Below, one piece after another: positions 1 through 9,100 of a stretch of DNA of 10,857 nucleotides; within the stretch, counting starts at the first letter, position 1, and each line of letters opens with the position of its first letter. A model generated the notes under the pieces. It did not search any database and was not told where the DNA came from. It saw only the letters and a list, made by a program, of their open reading frames with translations. Both the position numbers and the translations under genes were made by a program. Origin of the DNA: an uncultured Saprospiraceae bacterium (lineage in GTDB: Bacteria; Bacteroidota; Bacteroidia; Chitinophagales; Saprospiraceae); the NCBI GenBank assembly GCA_937973565.1, contig CALJKQ010000250.1, positions 1-10,857 of the forward strand, given 5' to 3'.

Positions 1-226
1 AAGCGACAGTCATTTTAGCAATATCAGTAATGGTAAGGCGAGCACCAGAAAGTCCGGTTATCGCCCCGACCCGGAAACGGTCAATAAAATTGCTCTTAGC
101 TTAAATATTTCGGTTGAAGAGATACTGGAAGGTCAGGGATACAATCTGACCAGAACACCATCGGAACTAGTCAGTTTTGTTGAAAAATATAAAATAAATG
201 CCCAACATGTCTTCTTTTTTAAATGA
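1..226 (+). CDS. XRE-family helix-turn-helix regulator, C-terminal part (5' end outside window)
   Basis: This frame is open from base 2 to a TGA at 224-226 and gives 74 codons with no start, so the gene begins outside the window. The visible part reads SDSHFSNISNGKAS, then DPETVNKIALSLNISVEEIL and EGQGY. This is the recognition helix and the last helices of an XRE/Cro-cI type DNA-binding domain (family pattern: S..IsqIEnGkr.P..etl.kIA.aL.vs.eeLle.aGY). An extra RKSGYR sits between the recognition helix and helix 4. After the domain there is only a tail of about 25 residues, so no separate ligand-binding domain is seen. Its last 60 bases overlap, tail to tail, the minus-strand lipoprotein gene that follows. 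It probably regulates genes to its left or itself; nothing ties it to the toxin operon. The family call is secure, the target unknown. Confidence 0.8.
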   Translation, partial: SDSHFSNISNGKASTRKSGYRPDPETVNKIALSLNISVEEILEGQGYNLTRTPSELVSFVEKYKINAQHVFFFK

Positions 227-727
227 AACCATATCTGAAAAATAACAATATCTGTTGAATCTTCCAAGGTCCTTCTTTGCCTCGACCACAGTCAAAGAAA
301 TTGACTTAAAAACAACTTTATCAATAACCATTTCCGCCAAACAGTTACTTACATTTGAATTATCAATAAATGTGGTGTTCTTTAAACTTGTGTCGATGGA
401 AATGGGTAATTCTCCGATCATTCCATAGACCTTATCAGAAAAAGCCGGCAAGGTATCAAATCTGGGGTATTTGTCTTTTATGATAAAAACTGTATCCAGA
501 TCTAAATGATCCACAATATTTTTATAAACTATCTTTTTAATGGTTACAGCATATTGATTCGTGGTACAATCAATGCCTTTTTCACTTTCTTTCTGATTTT
601 TACTTGTGCAGCTAGAAAATACAAAACCAAAAAAGAAAAAAAGAATAATACAATTAGTTACAGTTAATTGTTTGTGGTTGATTTTTAATGTAAAGATATT
701 CATCGTAGTAGATTGATATGTATTCAT
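167..727 (-). CDS. Putative lipoprotein of unknown function
   Basis: The product is 186 residues from the ATG at 727; a TTG one codon upstream and an ATG at 703 are alternatives. The 703 start (178 residues) gives a more usual signal peptide length. A strongly hydrophobic stretch, IILFFFFGFVF, is followed by the lipobox-like SSC (Cys at residue 40 from the 727 start). Cleavage by signal peptidase II and membrane anchoring are therefore likely. The mature part (KNQKESEKGIDCTT onward) is probably beta-rich with scattered cysteines; I recognise no family. It starts 20 bases after the stop of the preceding gene, so the two may be co-transcribed. Its last 19 codons overlap the convergent XRE gene, which is long for a natural convergent overlap. 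It sits at the end of a row of small exported proteins behind an RHS toxin, so a role as an orphan immunity protein is possible but unproven. Confidence 0.65.
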   Translation of the reverse strand: MNTYQSTTMNIFTLKINHKQLTVTNCIILFFFFGFVFSSCTSKNQKESEKGIDCTTNQYAVTIKKIVYKNIVDHLDLDTVFIIKDKYPRFDTLPAFSDKVYGMIGELPISIDTSLKNTTFIDNSNVSNCLAEMVIDKVVFKSISLTVVEAKKDLGRFNRYCYFSDMVSFKKEDMLGIYFIFFNKTD

Positions 728-747
728 CAATTACAGGGCAATACAAT

Positions 748-1281
748 TCAGAGCTTTTCGAATTTTAAAGATTTAAAATTATAGTAAAAGAATTCTTTGT
801 TATGGGTTATAAAATATTTATTCATATCCCTATTAAAAACAATAAAACCATAATTTAAATCGATTCCAAGCATAGATTTTACCAATGAATTTAAGGCATC
901 ATAATCTATTATATCATCTTTATAATAAACCCTGTATTGATTTGTCTCAAATTCTCTATGTATGCTAAAAAGAACATTTCCGTCTAAAACACCAATAACT
1001 TCACCATCCTGCTGAATTATTGATTTCCCTTTGCATTTATCCTTTGCTTTTAATATAAATGGTTTAAGACTTCTTCTCAATGTTGAATCATTAAGTTCAG
1101 CAAATGGATCAATTGTATTGAAATAAGGAATTCCAATTAATTCAATCTTGCTTAACCTATTATCCGGTAGTTCCTCCAAAAGATGGTTTATATCCGAATT
1201 AACAAACCCAAATTCAAATATTTGAGAATTTGCCTTTTCAAAATTGACAAATAAAATTATTAGTATAGTTATAATTCTCAT
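748..1281 (-). CDS. Putative exported protein of unknown function
   Basis: The frame is open from an ATG at 1323, but I chose the internal ATG at 1281 because the protein then begins with a plausible signal peptide: MRIITILIILFV followed by a short polar stretch and ANS/Q as cleavage site. The 14 extra residues from 1323 would put charged and polar residues ahead of it. The predicted precursor is 177 residues and the mature part about 157, mixed alpha/beta in appearance (EFGFVNSDINHLLEELPDN; YRVYYKDDIIDYDALNSLVK). I recognise no domain. The gene ends in TGA 20 bases before the next lipoprotein ORF, suggesting a two-gene unit. A 215-base gap separates it from the broken lipoprotein gene upstream. 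Being small, exported and downstream of an RHS toxin, it fits the profile of an accessory or immunity gene, but this is inference from position only. Confidence 0.6.
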   Translation of the reverse strand: MRIITILIILFVNFEKANSQIFEFGFVNSDINHLLEELPDNRLSKIELIGIPYFNTIDPFAELNDSTLRRSLKPFILKAKDKCKGKSIIQQDGEVIGVLDGNVLFSIHREFETNQYRVYYKDDIIDYDALNSLVKSMLGIDLNYGFIVFNRDMNKYFITHNKEFFYYNFKSLKFEKL

Positions 1282-1496
1282 TGAAAGACTCTTATAAATG
1301 GCGAATGTGCACTGTTGCTCCATTTTTGTAGCTTCTTTTTAGATTGCCGATTTATTCTTTTCAGTATTTTTTCCTTATCTCAATTTCCAATATTATTGCT
1401 TTTTTTTGTTGTAATATTGTCCGGTTATTTAGGGGATTAAACTATACCCTCTTTTCATAAGGTTAAAATTACTTCAAATGCACAAAATATTTCTGT
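1282..1496. other. Intergenic, AT-rich; likely leader of the two-gene unit
   Basis: No ORF of interest and no RNA gene is seen here. The stretch is very AT-rich with several T-runs on the plus strand. A promoter for the 748-1281 gene must lie here if that gene is not read through from upstream, but I find no clean Bacteroidetes -33/-7 pair (TTG, about 19 bases, TAnnTTTG). Confidence 0.3.
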
Positions 1497-1937
1497 TTAT
1501 TCAGAATTATCAAAATATAAGTCTGGTGCGTCAATTACTACTTTCATATCATTAATTAATATTTTATACTTTGCAATATATTGCTCACTTAATTTCAAAT
1601 CATACAATCCTAAAAAATCTGGATTTTCATTTATACATAAAGTATCACCATCAGTTAAAATTGTATTATAATTATTGCTTTTACATAAAGGATCATAAAT
1701 AAACTTGGATTTGACAATATTTCCTCTTTTATCACACAAGTATTTAAACCTTAGACATGCATTGTCGATGTGCATTTTGTTATCAGATTTAGAAATTAAT
1801 TTTATGGATATGATGCTGTCTTTAGGCGAATAGCTATCTTTTTTTCATAAAATTGCAAACTTGTTAGAATTATCTATTTTCCGGTTTGCACAAGAACTTA
1901 ATGAAATAAATAAAAGCAATAATATTTTATACTGCAT
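1497..1937 (-). pseudogene. Lipoprotein gene interrupted by one in-frame TGA
   Basis: Read from the ATG at 1937 the frame begins MQYKILLLLFISLSSCANRK, a textbook lipoprotein signal peptide with the lipid-acceptor Cys at residue 16. At codon 31 (1847-1845) it meets TGA after NSNKFAIL. The same frame then continues without a shift (KKDSYSPKDSIISIKL) straight into a 92-codon ORF starting at 1775, ending in TAA at 1497-1499. The intact gene would have encoded 146 residues. TGA is the ordinary stop of neighbouring genes (748-750, 3146-3148), so recoding to Trp is unlikely, and a single G-to-A change from TGG is the simplest origin. If the short ORF from 1775 were made, it would lack its signal peptide. 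The mature part has four or five cysteines (NACLRFKYLCDK, DPLCKSN, DTLCINEN). Family unknown; possibly a decayed immunity gene. Confidence 0.75.
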
Positions 1938-2100
1938 AATTAAAATCTTTTGGGTAAATTATAACCTGCATTCAAGCTACAAATGAAGCGTTTTTGGTTA
2001 AAAAAATCCATCATTTGGAGTTCTATACCCTATTTTTTTTCTAGACATATAAATTAACATTATTTCAACACATTTTACCTCTCTCCGTGTTTAAGATTCA

Positions 2101-2115
2101 AAATTAGTCTAATTT
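2101..2115. repeat. 15-bp AT-rich palindrome
   Basis: AAATTAG-T-CTAATTT is a perfect inverted repeat with 7-base arms around a single central base. It lies 18 bases beyond the stop codon of the 2133-2450 gene. It could be a protein-binding site or a weak part of a transcript end; the arms are too AT-rich and the loop too short for a good intrinsic terminator. Confidence 0.3.
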
Positions 2116-2132
2116 ATTAAATTTAAATCTTT

Positions 2133-2450
2133 CTACAACAGCTCATCAATTTCCCAATAGTATAAAAACTCCTTTTGATCAATTTGCTCGTATTCATTGT
2201 AGTTCAATGTCACATTTGAATCAGCCCATAGTCCTCTGTCCCTATTTAGGGGCGCCTTGGAAACAATCTTGTGCTTATTGGAAAACGAAATCTCCCTGTT
2301 CACTGTTCCGTTATCGTTTAACTCCAGATACCAATAACATTCCTTATCTTGGTTGGTACTTTCGGGCATTAATATATTGAAAAACCTTAATATAAAACAA
2401 GGTTTGATCTCTGAAATCAACTCTTTACTTAAAACTTTAATGTACCTCAT
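2133..2450 (-). CDS. Small cytoplasmic protein; candidate orphan immunity protein
   Basis: The product is 105 residues with no signal peptide or membrane segment: MRYIKVLSKELISEIKP, then CYWYLELNDNGTVNREISF, then GLWADSNVTLNYNEYEQI and an acidic end (WEIDELL). The small beta-strand pattern of 'YWYLELNDNG.V.REI.F' is like that of small immunity proteins of bacterial polymorphic toxin systems, though I cannot place it in a named family. The start at 2450 is preceded by AT-rich bases and no Shine-Dalgarno site. One base upstream, at 2452-2454, ends the frame of an RHS-core remnant. This is the same geometry as the live toxin and its partner, whose stop and start overlap. The likely history is a toxin tip whose toxic part was deleted while the immunity gene stayed. 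It may still protect against siblings carrying the lost toxin. Confidence 0.6.
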   Translation of the reverse strand: MRYIKVLSKELISEIKPCFILRFFNILMPESTNQDKECYWYLELNDNGTVNREISFSNKHKIVSKAPLNRDRGLWADSNVTLNYNEYEQIDQKEFLYYWEIDELL

Positions 2451-2451
2451 T

Positions 2452-2615
2452 TTATACTTTGTTTATTGTTGTTTTCTTAAACCAAGTCCTGGGTCTATTC
2501 AAATTAAATTTTTGGGTCCAGCCCTTACTAATCCCACAATACGGACTTATGTTACCCATGACCTCCGCCTTGGGGCTATCACGAAACAAGTGTGGTACAA
2601 GCCCATATAAAGTCT
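2452..2615 (-). pseudogene. Remnant of an RHS core tip
   Basis: Bases 2535-2575 match 4111-4151 of the live RHS gene at 38 of 41 positions in the same orientation. In the minus-strand frame this reads PKAEVMGNISPYC, against PKAEVMGNMSPYC in the live core. Further upstream a shifted frame reads LYMGL (from 2612), weakly matching LYRGL of the live core, with about 10 bases missing between the two blocks. After the match the frame goes on for about 27 codons (GISKGWTQKFNLNRPRTW and more) to a TAA at 2452-2454, one base before the ATG of the 105-codon ORF. No start codon precedes the match within its frame and a TAA lies upstream near 2671, so it is not a gene. It appears to be a scar of a displaced RHS toxin cassette. 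Confidence 0.75.
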
Positions 2616-2717
2616 GCCAGAATAGAAAGAAAGAGTAAAATTCTATTTTAATATTTCGACTAACTCTTGATTATCTTCCTTTGTCACACTTAGCTACTTT
2701 AAGCTTTAAATATGAAA

Positions 2718-3149
2718 CTACTCCATTATTTTATAAATTTTAAAAGTATCGTTTTCGGTACCCAATTTCAAATTTGCGAAATTAAACCCAGTGAAAATAA
2801 TTGTATCTCTATTATTTATAACTTTATTGATATATATTAGTTTTTTACTTGAATTCGAAAAGATAAATATATTGTCAAACAGCTTCATTGGGCTTCCCTC
2901 GTTAACAAAAATATCCCCATTTTCGGATATTGTAATAAATGGTAAATGTTTTAAATCGGAGTAATACTTTTTATCCAAAATCTGTATCCTCAAAAGACCA
3001 TCATTTTCCATTATTATTGAAGCAATTATTTGGTTGTTGTTTATTGCCAGGTAATGCTTATTGGATATTTGACTTATTTCAATACCAAGATATAGATAAA
3101 ACATTAAAAAAGTTAATAGAATTAAGATAATATATAGATACCTTCTCAT
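2718..3149 (-). CDS. Membrane-anchored protein, putative immunity protein of the RHS toxin
   Basis: The product is 143 residues. It starts MRR and then has one long hydrophobic segment (YLYIILILLTFLMFYLYLG) without a clear cleavage site, so it is probably an N-terminal inner-membrane anchor with the rest in the periplasm. The remainder is strand-rich (KHYLAINNNQIIASIIM; LLRIQILDKKYY; FIFSNSSKKLIYINK) with no recognised domain. Its ATG overlaps the TGA of the RHS toxin gene in an ATGA arrangement, so the two are translationally coupled. Small genes directly behind an RHS toxin tip are, as a rule, the immunity genes for that tip. A periplasmic location is what protection from a peptidoglycan amidase would require. 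Position and topology are seen; the immunity function is inferred. No sequence similarity to known Tai-type immunity proteins was noticed by eye. Confidence 0.75.
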   Translation of the reverse strand: MRRYLYIILILLTFLMFYLYLGIEISQISNKHYLAINNNQIIASIIMENDGLLRIQILDKKYYSDLKHLPFITISENGDIFVNEGSPMKLFDNIFIFSNSSKKLIYINKVINNRDTIIFTGFNFANLKLGTENDTFKIYKIME

Positions 3150-6100
3150 TTGCCTGTATATCTACGGTAAACATAATTTGCTCCTGAAGGTATAAATCTT
3201 GTATTGGTACTGAAACCAAAAAGGGTTTTCGCTATAGTAACACCACCTGATGTGCCAACACTATATCTCAAAGCTCTTGCATTTGCTCCTATTATTGCAA
3301 CATGGCCTGTTGCATCAGAATAATTGTATTGATATGCAACCACATCTCCACGCATTGGTTTATTAACAACTTTCCAGCCTTTAATTTCATAATTAGGATC
3401 AGCCCATTGTCCTGCAGTAGGTGGATTATCTCCAAAAAAACCATTTGGAGTTCCAGGATTAGCACCCGATTGCAAAAGCATATCATAAACAAATTTGTTA
3501 CATTTATTTGTGTTTACATCAAAATTATCTTTTTCAACATCGTAATTCCAGTCAGTGGAGCCTATTTCTGCTTCAGCATTTTCTGCAATCTGATTTCTAA
3601 TTCTTGAAATTATTCCATTTTGCAAAGCATGATTAAACGCCCCCACAGCAATGCCTTGCCCAAATCCCTGCCAAAAATTATCCCCATTCATTGCAGAGCC
3701 AAGACCGCCTCCAAGTCCACCACCAAGTATTTGATGACCAGAAGTACCACCCAATGCGGCAATGCCTGAACTAATACCTGAGCCAACACCCCCACTAGCA
3801 GCTCCTTGCCAAAAACTGCCACCTTGGGCTACAGCTATTCCACCTTGGGTCGCAGCATGGGCTCCAGCTCTCAAAAATTCATGACCAAAAGACCCTGAGG
3901 CACCAAACACGGCACCTACTCCAGCACTTACAGCAGCCGCAATACCACCCCACAATGCAGCCTTTCCAGCACCATCAAAAAAATTACGATCAGAAGAAAT
4001 ATTAACTAACCCATTGCTTAAAATACCGGTTGCTGCGCCAATGGCTACAATAGCCAGGAAAGGAAGATCCCCCTCCGGATCACTGTAACTTACCGGGTTA
4101 TTATTCATCGCACAATACGGACTCATGTTACCCATGACCTCAGCCTTAGGGTCAACCTGATACCACTTACCCAAAACAGGGTCTAATCCTCTGTAAAGCG
4201 CTAAGTCAATGTTTAACCCAAGGCTTTCTGTCCTTTCTATACCATTAAACTTGTATTTATACTCTGTTCCATTGTACCAGCTGGGGTCAGTCATCTCCAT
4301 GCCATAGGCGTAATAGTGGTTTTCATCCAGAATCTCTGCACTGGTCTGTGCTATGGAGCCGTCGTTGTTGGCATCGGTGTACACAATTCTTGTATTGCCC
4401 AAATGGTCTTTGATAGTATATACATGACGACTAACTGATGGCTTGTAATAGCCCTGGCTATGATGAACAAGCTCCAAAGTCTGATTTCCAGTGCCGTATG
4501 CTACGAATTCCAATCCATTGTTGTAGGTTCGGTTTTCAACTAATACTGCCCCCGTATTATACACCTTCTTTGTTAGCATTACTCCAGCAGCATCATAAGT
4601 CATTTCTACCTTTTTACCTCCACCAAAATCTATCAATGTAGGCAAATTTAAAAAATTATAGGTAATATTGGTAACTCCTCTATAGGGATCTTTATTTTGA
4701 TTTCCATTCAGATCATATGTGTAAATATTTCCGGAGGTAGCCTGACCGTTTTGATTGTGCCCAAGAATATTCCCACTAATATCGTTTACATTAGCAGTAC
4801 GCGGGCTAGATGCTACATAGTTGTATGTTAAATTGTCTAGCGATGTGCCAACATTATTATTTTTGGTATGATTTACAATTTTTCCATATTTACCAGAACC
4901 AAAATTAAATGTTTCATCAAAAGCATTGGTTGCTGTAAAAGTAGTAGCTCCTGTGATTGTATAATAGTTATTTCCACCTAACTCTCCAAATTCATTATAT
5001 GAATATGCGTGCAAGCCACCTATTATAGTCGACCCTCTTCTCTGCCATTTAACATTAGCAATTTCTCCATTTTTCCGAATTGCAGCACCAGAGCCAGAGA
5101 TAGGGTTGTCATAGAACATTTCTTCGTAAAATAAATCGCCAGTCGTTGATGTACCAAGATATTGGTTAATTTTTTCCAACATTCCATTTGGTCTATAAGT
5201 AAAATCAATATTCTGAAGGTAGGTTGTGGCATTAAATTTACCTTGTTTTTGTGTAACTAAATCACTCCTCCAATTATAAACATTTGAACAAATAGTTGTA
5301 ATCGTACCTGTATTATACTTAAAATTTTCGTCTATAGTCCTTCCCCTATGATCATAAGTAAAAGAATTTGTAATCGTATAAGTTGATGTTGATCCAATTG
5401 TCACCGTTACGGGCCTTGCCTCGGAAAGCAAATTGTTTCCATTGTCGTATGAAAAAACTGTTACATCGCTTGCAGCGTTATTATGGATGTTATTAGCTGT
5501 TACATTTTGAACCCTACCCCTTGAGTCATATACATATGTTTTGTTTAGCGTATTAATTGTACCTAATATATTTGTCTTTTGGGTTTTAACCTTATCAATT
5601 TCAATACCTGCAGTACCATATATATTCTCAAAATAAACAGTAGTAAACGTGGGATTCTGAAGATCAGTAAGTGTATTACCTTTAAATAGCCCATATTTCA
5701 ATAACCTTCCATAAACATCATAGGATGAAACGATCCATTCTTTAGGGTTCAAAGCGGCCTGATTTGCATCTTGCTCAGCTGCGACCAAATCCCTGTTGTT
5801 ATAATAGAAATTAACTACTCCTTTTCCCGGAACTTTCTTTGAAGTTAACTTGTTTTCATCATCATAGGTATACTCATAAATTAATTCAGGTGTATATATT
5901 GACGCATCCGGAGGTAGAACTTTAATAATCCTATTTTTATTATCATAGTGCGTATAAGTGTCCCGTCGTTTAGTAGATAAATCGCCGGAATCAGACAGTC
6001 TTTCACAAATTAATTTTCCTGAAAAATCTTTATATTTAATAGACCTATTACCATTTTCATCAATAGTTGTAAATTTATACAATTTGCCTATTGCGTAAGT

Positions 6101-9100
6101 GCCGCTGATTTGTTGATTTACATTGTCATTAGTAACATTTAATCCATACTCGAACTTTGTAGCATACCAATCTGCTGGAATTGTCTCAACAACACGTGAA
6201 AGTGGTGATGCCTCGTATTTAGTTTCTTTATATTTCCAAACCTGACCTGGAGAAATATTTCCTGATCCCACAGGGATAAAAGTTCCATTGTTATAAATTG
6301 TTTCAACTGGTAGAAATTCTTTTATCAATCTGCCCTTATTATCATATTCATAAGCAGTTAATACATCTTTCTGAGAAGGAGACCCCTTAATGGAAAGTTG
6401 GGCTATTACCCTACCGAATTTATCAGTAAATTCAATATTTTCAACAATGTTTAAAGCACTGCCAGCAACTATTGGGTATGTCGTTTTGCTCCGAACAGAA
6501 TTATAATTGACAGAAGGAGTATAGTAGTTATAAAAATATTCTGTAAGTATATTAGCCGGCATCTCAAGTTTGGTCTTTTTTCTAAGCATGCCATCATAAG
6601 TGTATTCAGTATAAGTACCGTCTACATTAAATTCTTTGTGTACAAGCTCAGAATTACCATAATAGGTAATTGATTTCACAAAATTTGTCCGAGTTGTCGT
6701 AGCTAATCTTTCATTATTATATGTAAAAAACTCCTGCGCCCAATTCGATTTTTGGTTAACTTTGATTTGACCATCTATAGTATATTCATGGTTGTAAAAC
6801 TCAGCTGGATCAGCTGAATTAGTTTGTACGCCAGAAAGATTATAATCTCCCTTAAACGTTTGGGTTTCACGAACAATACTTCCTGGTGTATTTGAGCCCC
6901 CTCCACCTAAAAATAAACCATTTGCAGAAAAAAATGAATGATGGGTAGTACTACTGGAAACTTGAATACTATTTCGAAATACAGTTGTTGTATACGGAAT
7001 AATTATGTTCTTCTGATTGAAATAATTTTTAACATTAACATCAACCCATGTATTGTTAGTATAATCTGTGTATACCTCATTAATTTCATTATTACCGGTG
7101 GTAACACGGGTTGAGCTTGGTTGAACTGTATGACTATGGTTATAAAATGTCTCAGTAGAATTAGTTTCCACGCCTAGGTAATAGTTAATAACTTTTTTCA
7201 AGCGGAACCAAAATTTATTGTATTGATAAGCATAACCTAAATAATTTCCACTACCAATTTCAGTAAAATACTCTTTATTATGACCGGCAATTCCCAAATT
7301 TACAACCTCATACATAAAGGAATCTTTAGAAAGTAAAACATTATTATTGTCATAAACACTGCTTGATAACAAAGATCCTACCCCTTGCTTCAATTTATCA
7401 GTCACAATTCTTTGTTCATTTTCACCATATTCTTTGCTAAAATCAGATTTAAATAATTTCACAATTTTTCCGTTTCCTGGTTTACTTATTGTTACTTTAC
7501 CATAACCAATATTGTAATCCATCATCACATTCTCATCTTTCAATAACCTGTTGAAATATATCCAATTACTAGCAAAATAATCGGTGAATGAAGGCGATTG
7601 ATATTGAACACCATTCTCATAGATATAATTTGTAACATCATCCAACGCTGTATTTCCATTTGAATTAGTAATCTTAGATACGCGCAATCCACCACATAAA
7701 TGCTCTACATTAGTAGGATAATATGTCGCTATTGCATTTCCGCTTCCATTATTGATAGTAAGCTCAAAATAATAACTTGTTCCAACAACCAATACTTGGT
7801 TATTTGCATAGTCTTTAATATCTTTTAAAGCAATTGTATAATCTTCAACTTGTGCCCCATTGGTATTGCTAAATGAAATCGTATGCAACACAACATTCTG
7901 CATGTTTTTAATTTTTAAGCTTAAAAATGACGTATAAGATGTTGACCCTGCCGGCACTAAATTCATTGAAACAGAACCATTTGCAATTTGATCTGCAATA
8001 ATTGTAACAGATGGAGATACAACAGTTGTGGAAGTGTAAAGGTTGAAAATAGATTGAATTGCATCAATTGATTTAAAAAACCTATTTTGTTCATATTCAA
8101 TGAGAGAAGTTTGGCCAGTAGGATACGTAATCTTTTTTAAAGTCGCTTCCATTGTATTATTTGTATAAACATTCCTGTTGGCTATACCATCAGGTAAATA
8201 ATTTGGCCTCATGTTACTTTGAACATTTGAAGTTGCACCATTATAATATCCCCATTCATCGATACCTGTCGTATACTTTGGAGGTGCAAATTTATCGCCA
8301 TTAAGGTAATAATAGTATTCGAATTTATACCTTGGCAAGGTATCTACAGTACTACCACATTTGTTTCTTGATATTTCTTTTAATCTAACTTGAGTCGCAT
8401 TACCAGTCCCATTGGGTCCATCAGTAAAATAATCGGCTATCAAATTATTTTCTATACAAACATTATCAGATTCATACCTGATTTTATTACATTTTAATCC
8501 AGTTGGTGATGAGATATCGAGTCTGTTTTCATAATAAAAAGTTACTGAATCAAGTTTTCCTATAATTTTTGAAAGTCTCTGTGTAGGAAAGTATTTGTTT
8601 TGCTGCTTATATGTGGGTAAATTAGGTGCTATTGAGATACCTATATCATCTACCAATGTATTGAAACCATAAGTCGTATAGTCATATTTAAATTTAAGGG
8701 TATCTTTTAAATCGTAAGAATAAATATTCTTAGGCTGCCAGGTCTGGGCTTGATTCTTAAATCCATCATTGATATTTGGATAATCTTTTCTATATAATTC
8801 AATAATATTACCATTAGGCAGAATAACTTTAAAATTCCACATGTCAATTCTTTCAATTACAACATCAGACTTACTAATTTGTATACAAGAATTACTTGAG
8901 GGATAAACAATAAATTTACCTGCATACCCCATGATGTTATATGTATAAATGTCATAAGCACCATCTATGTCAGCATCGTCTAATGCTGTATCATAGTATT
9001 CAGGTATGTCGCAAACAGGTTCACCTGGACAAAACATATTTCCGTCATACTCCCTCCAAGTATCATCCATGCCCCGGGAGTTTTTATAAATCACAGCTAT

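Noticed and set aside
1845..1847. TGA at codon 31 of the lipoprotein frame read as Trp (alternative genetic code) or selenocysteine
   Set aside because: TGA ends neighbouring genes normally, including the toxin gene at 3146-3148, and no selenocysteine insertion hairpin is apparent; a nonsense mutation is simpler.
1935..1985. Possible promoter (TTTG near 1980, TATAAT-like near 1958) before the broken lipoprotein gene
   Set aside because: The -7 element lacks the TTTG half of the Bacteroidetes consensus, and such partial matches are frequent in this base composition.
1442..2031. Repeated CTATACCCT at 1442-1450 and 2023-2031
   Set aside because: Nine bases is short for an AT-rich region, the flanks do not match, and the distances to the two downstream starts differ, so there is no case for a shared regulatory site.
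2353..2610. Plus-strand 85-codon ORF
   Set aside because: It is antisense to the 105-codon gene and the RHS remnant; the similarity to the live RHS gene is on the minus strand, so this frame is a shadow.
3302..3607. Plus-strand 101-codon ORF inside the toxin tip region
   Set aside because: It is antisense to the well-supported RHS coding frame, its translation has no domain or signal, and AT-rich antisense frames often stay open by chance.
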